Position numbers and translations under genes: made by a program. From contig NZ_CP141606.1 of the NCBI RefSeq assembly GCF_035593345.1, positions 3,844,001-3,908,000 on the forward strand: 64,000 bases of DNA. The letters are read 5' to 3'. This document shows positions 56,765 to 64,000 of the stretch, in pieces; the first letter of the stretch is position 1, and every line of letters begins with the position of its first letter. Below the pieces are notes generated by a model, which ran no database searches, was not told the DNA's origin, and saw only the letters and a program-made list of their open reading frames with translations. The stretch is from Lelliottia sp. JS-SCA-14. GTDB taxonomy: Bacteria > Pseudomonadota > Gammaproteobacteria > Enterobacterales > Enterobacteriaceae.

Positions 56765-58275
56765 TGAAAAAATGGATTGTATCATTATGTGGTCTGTTCT
56801 CTGGCATTGCCTCGCAACCGGCTACTGCCGAATCGCTGGTGCAGGCATTGCAGCAAGGGATTTCCCGTTCGCCTTCTTTGCAATATTCCTTAAGCCAAAT
56901 CTCCGCCAGCGAAAGTTCTGTTAATCAGGCCCGCAGCGGGTGGCTGCCAAATATCAGCGTCTCCGCGGGGCAACAGGCGACGGGAGAAACATCTGATACC
57001 GGGGATAATCAGTATGCGCTGACGGTCCAGCAAAATTTATTCGATTTTGGCCGCACCGGCGACCGGGTGGATAACGCGAAATACAACAAAGGCTCGCAGA
57101 TCTGGAAAGCGATTGACGATGCTGAAACCGTCTCCTCAAAGGTGGCGGAGAGTTATTTCAATATCCTGAAGGGCCAGCACCTGCTGCAAAACAATATCGC
57201 CGAAATGGTCGAGCATAAAAGGATCCTTGAGCTTGCCGTGGCGCGCGCCGAAGGCGGCGTAGATAACCAGGGCGACGTGCGTCAGGTCGAGGTGAGGATC
57301 CGCGGCCTGGAGGCGAGCGCCGAGAGCATTCAGGCCCAGCTGCAGGCAGCGGAAAACGAGTACCAGATTCTGGTCGGCGCGCCGTCCGGCGTGCTGGAAG
57401 ACACGGACCTGACCTTTCTCGATCGGGAAATCAGCAAAGACCTGCGGGAGCTGATCAGGGTTTCGCCGCAGATCCGGGCGCTGCAGATGGAGCAGGCGGC
57501 TGTCAGCTCGCAGTATCAGTACGTGCGCAAAAGCTGGCTGCCTCAGCTCTCGGTCTCCCTGTCGCAGGGCAAAACATCCATTTATGGCGCGAATGATACT
57601 CAGGTGATGATCAACGTCACCAGCAATGTGTTCGACGGCGGGAATACCTTCTTCCAGGCGGAGAACGCGGCAAAACAGGTGGAATCTGCGCGCTGGAACG
57701 TGCAGAAATCGATGGAAGATAACGCCACCAACGTGTCCGAAAGTTTTCAGCAGGCGTTGGGCTATAAACAAGAAGCGGCTATCTACAAGGTGCGTGAAAC
57801 CCAGTCGAAACAGGTGATGTCTCTGTATAACGTTCAATATCGCGTTAACCGCCGCTCGGTTCTGGATCTGTTAAATGCCGCTCAGGAGTATTACCAGACC
57901 ATCGACAGCCAGATAAACAGCATGGCGAGTTACCAGATCACGATGCTCAGGGCGGTCGCAAAGCTTGGGAAAATAAACCAGGCCTTTGGCATTCATGTGG
58001 CAATAGATAAAGATCAGGATATTGAGTCTGCGCTGAACGATCAGCCTGATATCGTTGACAATCAAGAGACAGAATCGACGATTCCGCAAAACATCGTGGA
58101 TAGCGCCCCGCCTTCTTTACCTGCGGTAACAGATCAGGTTGATACCTCCGCTGCAATGGAAAGCAGCGGACTTTCTGTTCCCACGACTCCGCCCGTTAGT
58201 GCGGTAAAAAATCAATCCGCCGCCTCCGGCGCGATAAAAGATATAGAAGATCCTTTAGCTATGTTGTCCCCCTAA
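56764..58275 (+). CDS. TolC-family outer-membrane channel 1
   Basis: Outer-membrane exit duct of 503 residues. A signal peptide covers about residues 1-22. The TolC fold shows two repeats of the helical and barrel part (ALQQGISRSPSLQYSLSQI... and ELIRVSPQIRALQMEQ...). After about residue 418 comes an extra 85-residue Pro/Ser/Asp-rich tail (IESALNDQ to DPLAMLSP), which may face the periplasm. It is the third gene of the ABC-HlyD-TolC operon. Confidence 0.92.
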   Translation: MKKWIVSLCGLFSGIASQPATAESLVQALQQGISRSPSLQYSLSQISASESSVNQARSGWLPNISVSAGQQATGETSDTGDNQYALTVQQNLFDFGRTGDRVDNAKYNKGSQIWKAIDDAETVSSKVAESYFNILKGQHLLQNNIAEMVEHKRILELAVARAEGGVDNQGDVRQVEVRIRGLEASAESIQAQLQAAENEYQILVGAPSGVLEDTDLTFLDREISKDLRELIRVSPQIRALQMEQAAVSSQYQYVRKSWLPQLSVSLSQGKTSIYGANDTQVMINVTSNVFDGGNTFFQAENAAKQVESARWNVQKSMEDNATNVSESFQQALGYKQEAAIYKVRETQSKQVMSLYNVQYRVNRRSVLDLLNAAQEYYQTIDSQINSMASYQITMLRAVAKLGKINQAFGIHVAIDKDQDIESALNDQPDIVDNQETESTIPQNIVDSAPPSLPAVTDQVDTSAAMESSGLSVPTTPPVSAVKNQSAASGAIKDIEDPLAMLSP

Positions 58276-58310
58276 TGTAATTCACCATATTTTTATAGCG
58301 AGAATGGATA

Positions 58311-58925
58311 ATGGAACTGTCTAAAAAGAAGATCTTTGTGTACTCGTCGAATAATTTTATAACCTTCACTATTAAGGAGATTTTGTCGAAAAATTTTGAC
58401 TACGAAGCCATTTGTATGCCGTTGCCAAAAGAGAACGTCGCCGACATTCTTCATGACAACGCATGCGAGACGATTATATTTGATTCGTCGTTGCTGTTTG
58501 ATACGACCTTCAGGAAAGATTTACATTCTCGTACCCATCTGAAAGCGATTATTTTAGTGAATGGCGAAGTGGATTATAGCCTGCGACAAATCATCAGCAG
58601 CCACGCGGACGGCATGATTGATTGCACCTTCGATATGGATATTATCGTGCTGATCATTACGGCGGTGATGAAAGGATTCCAGTGTCTGCCAAAATCTCCG
58701 CTTAAAGACGTCAATCTGAATTCACAGCTTTCACTTCTGACCCAGCGGGAAAGAGAAGTTCTGCATTTTGTTTCGCAGGGCGTTTCCAATAAGTCTATCG
58801 CTGACTTTCTGGGTGTGAGTTACAAAACCGTGTGCGTTCATCGCTATAACATTATGTACAAACTCAAAGTGGATAAACTCTCCGCCGTCTCCAGTACGGA
58901 CAAATTAAGCAAACCTGCCGCTTAA
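58311..58925 (+). CDS. LuxR-type regulator with degenerate receiver-like domain
   Basis: A 204-residue regulator. The C-terminal HTH is clear (LTQREREVLHFVSQGVSNKSIADFLGVSYKTVCVHRYNIMYKL). The N-terminal 125 residues resemble a receiver fold, but the acidic pair after strand 1 is replaced (FVYSSNN), so phosphorylation is doubtful; an Asp is seen in IIFDSSL. The architecture recalls CsgD/RcsB-like relatives. It is more AT-rich than its neighbours. It sits between the two secretion operons, 35 bases after the first and 54 before the second, and may control one or both. Confidence 0.88.
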   Translation: MELSKKKIFVYSSNNFITFTIKEILSKNFDYEAICMPLPKENVADILHDNACETIIFDSSLLFDTTFRKDLHSRTHLKAIILVNGEVDYSLRQIISSHADGMIDCTFDMDIIVLIITAVMKGFQCLPKSPLKDVNLNSQLSLLTQREREVLHFVSQGVSNKSIADFLGVSYKTVCVHRYNIMYKLKVDKLSAVSSTDKLSKPAA

Positions 58926-58979
58926 TTGCAGCGGGTTGAGAATCAACCTACGGATTCACTGTTTTATAAAGAAGGAACT

Positions 58980-60257
58980 ATGGGATTATTTCGTCAGGAA
59001 GTGACTGAATCCAGAAGACGTCACTGGCTGGGAGAGGTGATTATTGCCTCTCCGCCATCGTTACGCCTGAGCGCGTATATTGCGCTGGGCATTGTCTTTG
59101 TGCTGATTTTATTTATCTACTTTTTTTCCTATACCCGAAAGCAGCAGGTTTCCGGGGTATTAATGCCGGATAAAGGGATTATCCGCATCTATAGCCCGCA
59201 GGCGGGATCCGTCAAAAACGTCTTCGTTAGAGAAGGGGACAAAGTCACGCTGGGGGAGCCTCTTTTCGTCCTTTCAAGCGACCGCTCCCTTGAGGGAAAA
59301 GATGCCACCCAGGAGACCATCAGCGAGCAAATCCGCACCCGGCTGAAACTGTTCAATAACACCCTGCGTGAAGTGGAGGGCAGCTGGATCACCGATAAAA
59401 CGGCCTCCGAGCGCCAGATCCAGCAGTTGACCGAGCAGGTCAAACTCCAGGAGCAAGAGAGCAATAATCAGCTGATGCTTTCGCAGCTCCTCAATAAACG
59501 GGTCGCGCAATATCAGGAGCTGTGGGGGAAAGAGTATGTCTCGCTGGAGCAATTTCAGCGCGTCAAAGAGGAGAGCCTGCGCCAGAACGGCGCGCTTGAG
59601 ACCAGCCGCAGCGCGCTGATTAATAGCCGCCGTGAATTAATTCAGCGCACCAACGAGCAGCTCCAGCTGGAGAGCAACTATCAGAAACAGCGCAATGACA
59701 TCGCCAGCAAGATCGCCTCCACCGATCAAGAGCTGACGGAGAGCGAGTCCAAAAGGGAGATTATTATTCGCGCCACCAAGCCAGGCACAGTCACCGCACT
59801 GACCGCGACCGCAGGGCAATATTTTGATGGCCACGCCCCGCTATTAAGCATCATCCCGCAGGACTCCCAGCTGCTGGCGTATCTCTACGCGCCGAGCTAC
59901 GCCGTCGGGTTTATTCGCCCCCACAGCGACGTCTGGCTGCGCTACCCCGCCTGGCCGTGGCAAAAATTCGGTCAATATCATGGCGTGGTGGTGAGCGTCT
60001 CAAAAGTCGCGCTGACGCAAAACGAAATGGATCTCTTTGAAAACAAAGAGGCGGGCGCCCCGCTCTATCGCATCGTGGTCCAGCCGGACGCGCATTACGT
60101 CAATGTCTACGGTCAGAAAATGGAGCTGCAGGCCGGCATGCAGCTCGAAGCCGACGTGGTGCGCGAAAACCGACGCTTATATGAATGGATATTTGAACCG
60201 TTGCTCAAAATGGCACCGTCAGAGTTAGTGAGTCAGGGGAAAGGGAATGCTCAGTAA
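58980..60257 (+). CDS. Type I secretion membrane fusion protein 2 (CvaA/MchE-like)
   Basis: Adaptor of 425 residues of the HlyD family, close to the type paired with bacteriocin or microcin exporters. N-terminal FRQEVTESRRRHWLGEVIIASPPSLRLSAY, then a TM helix (IALGIVFVLILFIYFFSY), a lipoyl half (GSVKNVFVREGDKVTLGEP), a coiled coil (about 100-265) and a C-terminal barrel. The ATG at 58980 with AAGGA is chosen over a weak upstream TTG. It overlaps ABC transporter 2 by 11 bases. Confidence 0.93.
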   Translation: MGLFRQEVTESRRRHWLGEVIIASPPSLRLSAYIALGIVFVLILFIYFFSYTRKQQVSGVLMPDKGIIRIYSPQAGSVKNVFVREGDKVTLGEPLFVLSSDRSLEGKDATQETISEQIRTRLKLFNNTLREVEGSWITDKTASERQIQQLTEQVKLQEQESNNQLMLSQLLNKRVAQYQELWGKEYVSLEQFQRVKEESLRQNGALETSRSALINSRRELIQRTNEQLQLESNYQKQRNDIASKIASTDQELTESESKREIIIRATKPGTVTALTATAGQYFDGHAPLLSIIPQDSQLLAYLYAPSYAVGFIRPHSDVWLRYPAWPWQKFGQYHGVVVSVSKVALTQNEMDLFENKEAGAPLYRIVVQPDAHYVNVYGQKMELQAGMQLEADVVRENRRLYEWIFEPLLKMAPSELVSQGKGNAQ

Positions 60258-62403
60258 ATTACAGGCCATCAACTTTGGCTTTCGCAGCAAAGCACTGCCC
60301 ATGGTGCTGCAAACCGAGGCCGCAGAATGTGGCCTCGCGTGCCTGTGCATGGTGTCGGCGTGGCATAACAACGTGCTGGATCTGCGTCAGATGCGCCGCG
60401 AGCATGGCGTCTCGCAAAAAGGGTTAACGCTCAATCAGCTGGTGAATGTGGCGCGCGACCATCAGCTTGCCAGCCGCTCGCTGCGCCTGGATATGGCCGA
60501 GCTGAGCCAGCTCCGGCTGCCCTGCGTATTGCACTGGGACATGGTGCATTTTGTCGTCCTGAAAGAGGTGGGAAGCAAACACTGCGTGATCCACGATCCG
60601 GCTATCGGCCCGCGCGTGGTCTCCCTGGCGGACGTGTCGGCCTCTTTTACCGGCGTGGCGCTGGAGCTGTGGCCGGACAAAGATTTCACCCATACCGCGC
60701 CGCCGCTGAAAGTGAAGTTTGGTCAGCTGATTGGCCGCATCGTCGGGCTGAAATCCAGCGCGGCTTACGTCATCGCGCTGGGGCTTGCCATTGAGTTTAT
60801 TACCCTGCTGCTGCCGCTCTTTTCCCAGTGGACGATTGATGATGCGATCGTCTCGAGCGATCGCCATCTGCTGCTGGTTCTGATGCTGGGATACGCCCTG
60901 ACGCTGCTGATCAAACAGGTGATGTCGATGATCCGCGCGTGGGTGATGATCTACATCACCACCTCAATCCGCGTGCAGTGGCAGGGCAGCGTGTTTCACC
61001 ATCTGCTGAGACTCCCGGTCGCCTTTTTCGAGCGCCGACATCTGGGGGATCTGGTCTCGCGTTTTGGCGCGGTGGAAGCCATCCAGGGAACCCTCTCCTC
61101 CTCGTTCCTGGTCGCTGTGCTCGACGGCCTGCTCAGTATTATCACGCTGGTGATGATGCTGCTTTACAGCCCCATGCTGACACTAATCCCTTTGCTGGTG
61201 ATCGGTGCCTATCTGTTGGGTCGTCTGATCTGGTATCGGCCGCTGCGCAATGCGTCTCAGGAGCAGATTATCCACGCCGCAAAGCAGAACTCGCACTTTC
61301 TGGAAACCCTGCGCGGCGTCAAAACGCTCAAGCTGTATCAGAAAACGACCCTGCGTTCCGACGAATGGTTAACCCTGCTGGTCAATCAGCTCAACGCGGG
61401 CGTGAGAACCCAGAAGCTGCAGATTTACTATCAGCAGCTGAACAGCATTCTTTTCTCACTCGATAATCTTCTGGTGCTGGGAATTGGCGCGTCGATGGTG
61501 ATCGACCAGGTCTTCACCGTCGGTTTGCTGATGGCGTTTATCTCCTACAAGGGCCAGTTTCTCGAGCGCGTGCGCAATCTGATCGACAACGCCTTTGCCC
61601 TGCGCATGCTCTCGATTCAGACAGAGCGGCTGGCGGATATCGTGCTCAGTGACCCGGAAGAGAGCGAAATCAGCCACGTCGGGCTGCCAGTGGATCGCAG
61701 CGCCCCGGCGCTGACCTTTAGCGCCCTCTCCTTCCAGTACGCCCCGCAGGAGCCGCTGGTACTGGATGAGGTCTCATTCACGGTGGCAGCCGGAGAGTGT
61801 GTGGCGATCATGGGGACATCGGGCTGCGGGAAAACCACGCTCGGACAGCTTGCCCTCGGCTGCCTTCAGCCTACGCAGGGCGAGATCCTGATCGACGGCG
61901 TGCCGCTGCCCAAGTTTGGCGTGGAATCCCTGCGCAGTATCAGCGCCGCGGTGCTGCAGGACGACGTTCTGTTTGCGGGCACCATCATCGACAATATCAC
62001 CTTTGGCGATGCCAGTGACGACATGGCCTTTGCCGTCCAGTGCGCGGAAATGGCGGCCATTCATCACGACATCATGGCGATGCCGATGAAGTACAACACC
62101 CTGGTCGGCGACATGGGGGCCGCGCTTTCCGGCGGGCAAAAACAGCGCCTGTTTTTAGCCCGCGCCTTATACCGCAGGCCCGCGTTTTTACTGCTCGACG
62201 AAGCGACCAGCCATCTCGACCTGTTCCTGGAGAAAAAGGTCAACGACGCCCTGCGCGAGCTGCGCATCACCCGGCTGATGATTGCGCACCGACCGCAGAC
62301 GCTGATGATGGCCGACCGGGTCATCGTTATGGAGGCAGGCCGCGTGACCGGCGACAAAACCCCGGCAGACATTTTCAACCTGACGCAGGGAGAACGCCCA
62401 TGA
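60247..62403 (+). CDS. C39 peptidase-containing ABC transporter 2 (bacteriocin/microcin-type exporter)
   Basis: A 718-residue PCAT-type exporter that should cut and export peptides carrying a double-glycine leader. The C39 catalytic residues are all present: oxyanion Gln22, Cys28 (QTEAAECGLACL), His101 (DMVHFVVL) and Asp117 (IHDPAIG). Six TM helices follow, then the ATPase domain with Walker A GTSGCGKTT (near 523), signature LSGGQKQRLFLA and Walker B FLLLDEATSHLD. It contrasts with transporter 1, whose domain is inactive. No leader-bearing substrate is seen in the window. Confidence 0.94.
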   Translation: MLSKLQAINFGFRSKALPMVLQTEAAECGLACLCMVSAWHNNVLDLRQMRREHGVSQKGLTLNQLVNVARDHQLASRSLRLDMAELSQLRLPCVLHWDMVHFVVLKEVGSKHCVIHDPAIGPRVVSLADVSASFTGVALELWPDKDFTHTAPPLKVKFGQLIGRIVGLKSSAAYVIALGLAIEFITLLLPLFSQWTIDDAIVSSDRHLLLVLMLGYALTLLIKQVMSMIRAWVMIYITTSIRVQWQGSVFHHLLRLPVAFFERRHLGDLVSRFGAVEAIQGTLSSSFLVAVLDGLLSIITLVMMLLYSPMLTLIPLLVIGAYLLGRLIWYRPLRNASQEQIIHAAKQNSHFLETLRGVKTLKLYQKTTLRSDEWLTLLVNQLNAGVRTQKLQIYYQQLNSILFSLDNLLVLGIGASMVIDQVFTVGLLMAFISYKGQFLERVRNLIDNAFALRMLSIQTERLADIVLSDPEESEISHVGLPVDRSAPALTFSALSFQYAPQEPLVLDEVSFTVAAGECVAIMGTSGCGKTTLGQLALGCLQPTQGEILIDGVPLPKFGVESLRSISAAVLQDDVLFAGTIIDNITFGDASDDMAFAVQCAEMAAIHHDIMAMPMKYNTLVGDMGAALSGGQKQRLFLARALYRRPAFLLLDEATSHLDLFLEKKVNDALRELRITRLMIAHRPQTLMMADRVIVMEAGRVTGDKTPADIFNLTQGERP

Positions 62404-63941
62404 TGCGCCTGTTTTCATTCGTGGCGCTGATGCTGGCTGGCGTCATCAGCGCGTTCGCCATCGCAGAGGATAACCTGCAGCAGCTTCTGGACAGCGGCGA
62501 GCAAAGACCCACCGCGACGAATGCCCAGACCACCTCGCCGGAAACCCTGGCGCTGCTGGATAAGCTCCAGCTGGAAAGTACCGATCGCGCGGCGCCGGTC
62601 GCCAAAGAGATCGCCATGCCCTCTCCGGTCAAAGCCCCGGAGTGGCTGCTGAACGAGGAGAATGATATCGAAGAGGCCTGCAACATCACCTCGACAACCA
62701 GCGTGAAGCATTTTGCCCAGGCCCTGACCCTGGCCCTGTGTCAGGACCCCGGCATGCGCAGCCTGGCGCTGAACATGCGCCACTATCTGTATGACTACAA
62801 AATGAGTCAGGCGAGCTGGATGCCGGATATCAACGCCATTTTCAGCTCCGCCAGCGAAAGCGACAGCTACGCTTTCCAGCATTCGGGCAGCCAAAAGCAG
62901 ACCGACCGGACGATGAACTCCGGGGTGGAGCTCAACTGGCTGCTGTTTGATTTCGGCAAACGCGAAGCGCTGATCAGCCAAAAGCAGGATCTGTGGCTGA
63001 GCAATCGCTATCAGGCGCTGTCGGGCCTGCAGGATTTTGTCATCTCTTTTGCGCAGACTTATTACCAGGTACTGGCGAAGCGCACCATCCTCTCTGCCGC
63101 GAAGCAGAACGAGATGATTGCGCGCAAAACCTGGGACACCACGCAAAACAAATACCGCTCCGGCGTGGGCGTGCTGGCGGATGCATTGCAGGCGGAAAAC
63201 GTGTTGCTCTCTGCCACCCAGGACCGGGTGCAAAGTGAGGGGGATTACCAGCAGTCCATTGGTCAGCTCGCCAGCGCGTTAAACTTCCCCGTCGACAGCC
63301 AGATCCATCCGGAAGATAACCTCGAGGTGCCGTCGGACACGCAGATGATGGCCCTGAAGCCGCTGCTGGACGAAGCGGTAAAACAGCACCCGATGATCCT
63401 CGCCGCCAGGAAAAACATCGAAGCCGCGGACGAACAGCTGAATCAGGCGCAGCGGGATTTTCTGCCGTCCATTTCGCTTCAGGCCGGGGTTAACCGGGAA
63501 GTGTCGTCGCTGGACCAGAACCGATACGAGCCGCTCAACCGAACCGACTCGATGTTTGTCGGCCTGAACGTCTCGGTTCCGCTGTTCTCGGGTTTTCGCC
63601 GCTATAACCAGCTGCAGGACGCCCACGTTCAGCAGGCGTTATCCCAAGAGGATTATCAGCGTGTAGTGAATGATGTCGGGTTGAAAACCTGGAACGCCTG
63701 GCAAAAACTGAATACCACTAACCACAACCTGCGGTTGATTTCCCAGCGCCTGAAAACGGCGCGCAGGGCCTACGATATTGCCAACGGGCGTTATTTAACC
63801 GGCGTGGGATCGATTATTGAACTTCTGAATACCCAGCAGCAATTATCGACAACCGAAATCGACGAAGCGAATATTCGTATCGCCTGGTATCTCCAGCGAC
63901 TTTCGCTTTTATCGGCTGTGGGTAAATTAACTTTATATTGA
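62400..63941 (+). CDS. TolC-family outer-membrane channel 2 with N-terminal extension
   Basis: Outer-membrane factor of 513 residues. A signal peptide covers about 1-22 (ISAFAIA). An unusual extension of about 75 residues, rich in Thr, Pro and acids, precedes the TolC fold and ends with Cys94; a second Cys (114) lies in the first helix. The TolC repeats follow (SVKHFAQALTLALCQDP... and LLDEAVKQHPMILAARKNIEAAD). The start ATG overlaps the ABC stop (ATGA). Far longer in-frame starts inside the ABC gene are rejected. Confidence 0.92.
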   Translation: MMRLFSFVALMLAGVISAFAIAEDNLQQLLDSGEQRPTATNAQTTSPETLALLDKLQLESTDRAAPVAKEIAMPSPVKAPEWLLNEENDIEEACNITSTTSVKHFAQALTLALCQDPGMRSLALNMRHYLYDYKMSQASWMPDINAIFSSASESDSYAFQHSGSQKQTDRTMNSGVELNWLLFDFGKREALISQKQDLWLSNRYQALSGLQDFVISFAQTYYQVLAKRTILSAAKQNEMIARKTWDTTQNKYRSGVGVLADALQAENVLLSATQDRVQSEGDYQQSIGQLASALNFPVDSQIHPEDNLEVPSDTQMMALKPLLDEAVKQHPMILAARKNIEAADEQLNQAQRDFLPSISLQAGVNREVSSLDQNRYEPLNRTDSMFVGLNVSVPLFSGFRRYNQLQDAHVQQALSQEDYQRVVNDVGLKTWNAWQKLNTTNHNLRLISQRLKTARRAYDIANGRYLTGVGSIIELLNTQQQLSTTEIDEANIRIAWYLQRLSLLSAVGKLTLY

Positions 63942-63966
63942 TAACTTACGCGCTAAATTAAAGGCA

Positions 63967-64000
63967 ATGAAATATTCAGCCATGCGCCCCGAAATAATAA
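63967..64000 (+). CDS. Possible start of a further gene (cut by window end)
   Basis: An ATG at 63967 with AAGG upstream opens a frame MKYSAMRPEII that runs to the window edge without a stop. It follows the second secretion operon by 25 bases. It is too short to identify. Confidence 0.3.
   Translation, partial: MKYSAMRPEII

Noticed and set aside
62040..62399. Extended N-terminus for TolC-like protein 2 within the ABC gene
   Set aside because: The upstream 120 codons are out-of-frame shadow of the ATPase domain; the signal peptide starts at 62400.
1..64000. tRNA or rRNA genes, CRISPR arrays, insertion sequences, integrases
   Set aside because: None was recognised on reading; the only repeats seen are REP-type elements and local palindromes. 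A covariance-model or IS search would settle this.

Overview
The window is a chromosomal segment of an enterobacterium. Its gene order matches the E. coli K-12 thyA-galR-lysA-kduI region as I know it: recB-ptrA-recC-ppdC-ygdB-ppdB-ppdA-thyA-lgt-ptsP-rppH-mutH-ygdR-tas-lplT-aas-omrA/omrB-galR, then lysA-lysR-ygeA, araE-kduD-kduI and yqeF-yqeG. The protein sequences, REP-type repeats and the inserted pectin genes suggest an Enterobacter, Lelliottia or Leclercia relative rather than Escherichia. This assignment is from memory of sequences and order; no search was run.

Layout. 1-8782: recombination and repair genes (recB 5' end, ptrA, recC) and a four-gene pseudopilin-like operon. 8783-20537: housekeeping genes (thyA, lgt, ptsP, rppH, mutH, ygdR, tas, lplT, aas), a DnaA-box-rich gap between rppH and mutH, and the tandem sRNAs OmrA and OmrB. 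20538-26922: galR followed by a block absent from K-12 (GNAT enzyme, UxuR-like GntR regulator, family 1 glycosidase, PTS EIIC, LacI-type regulator) wedged between galR and lysA and overlapping both. 26923-29926: lysA, lysR, ygeA.

29927-43824 is a pectin or oligogalacturonate catabolic island: kdgF, the TogMNAB importer, two oligogalacturonide lyases, kduI, kduD and the outer-membrane channel KdgM, with araE and an out-of-place fepE (LPS chain-length regulator) mixed in. Eight KdgR-like palindromes precede kdgF, togM, kduI, ogl2 and kdgM, so the island looks like one regulon. KdgM would admit oligomers, Tog would import them, Ogl would split them, and KdgF, KduI and KduD would carry the unsaturated products toward KDG.

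43825-48987: yqeF, a LysR regulator divergent from a PACE-type efflux gene, yqeG, a GNAT gene, yjdJ and yjdI. 48988-64000: a secretion island. An AT-rich gap leads to a 1227-residue adhesin with a BapA-like N-terminus, a putative seven-repeat propeller and a type I secretion C-terminus. It is followed by a complete type I secretion system (ABC, membrane fusion protein, TolC-like), a LuxR-type regulator, and a second complete system whose ABC protein has an intact C39 peptidase domain. No substrate for the second system is visible. This island is the most likely place for something undescribed.
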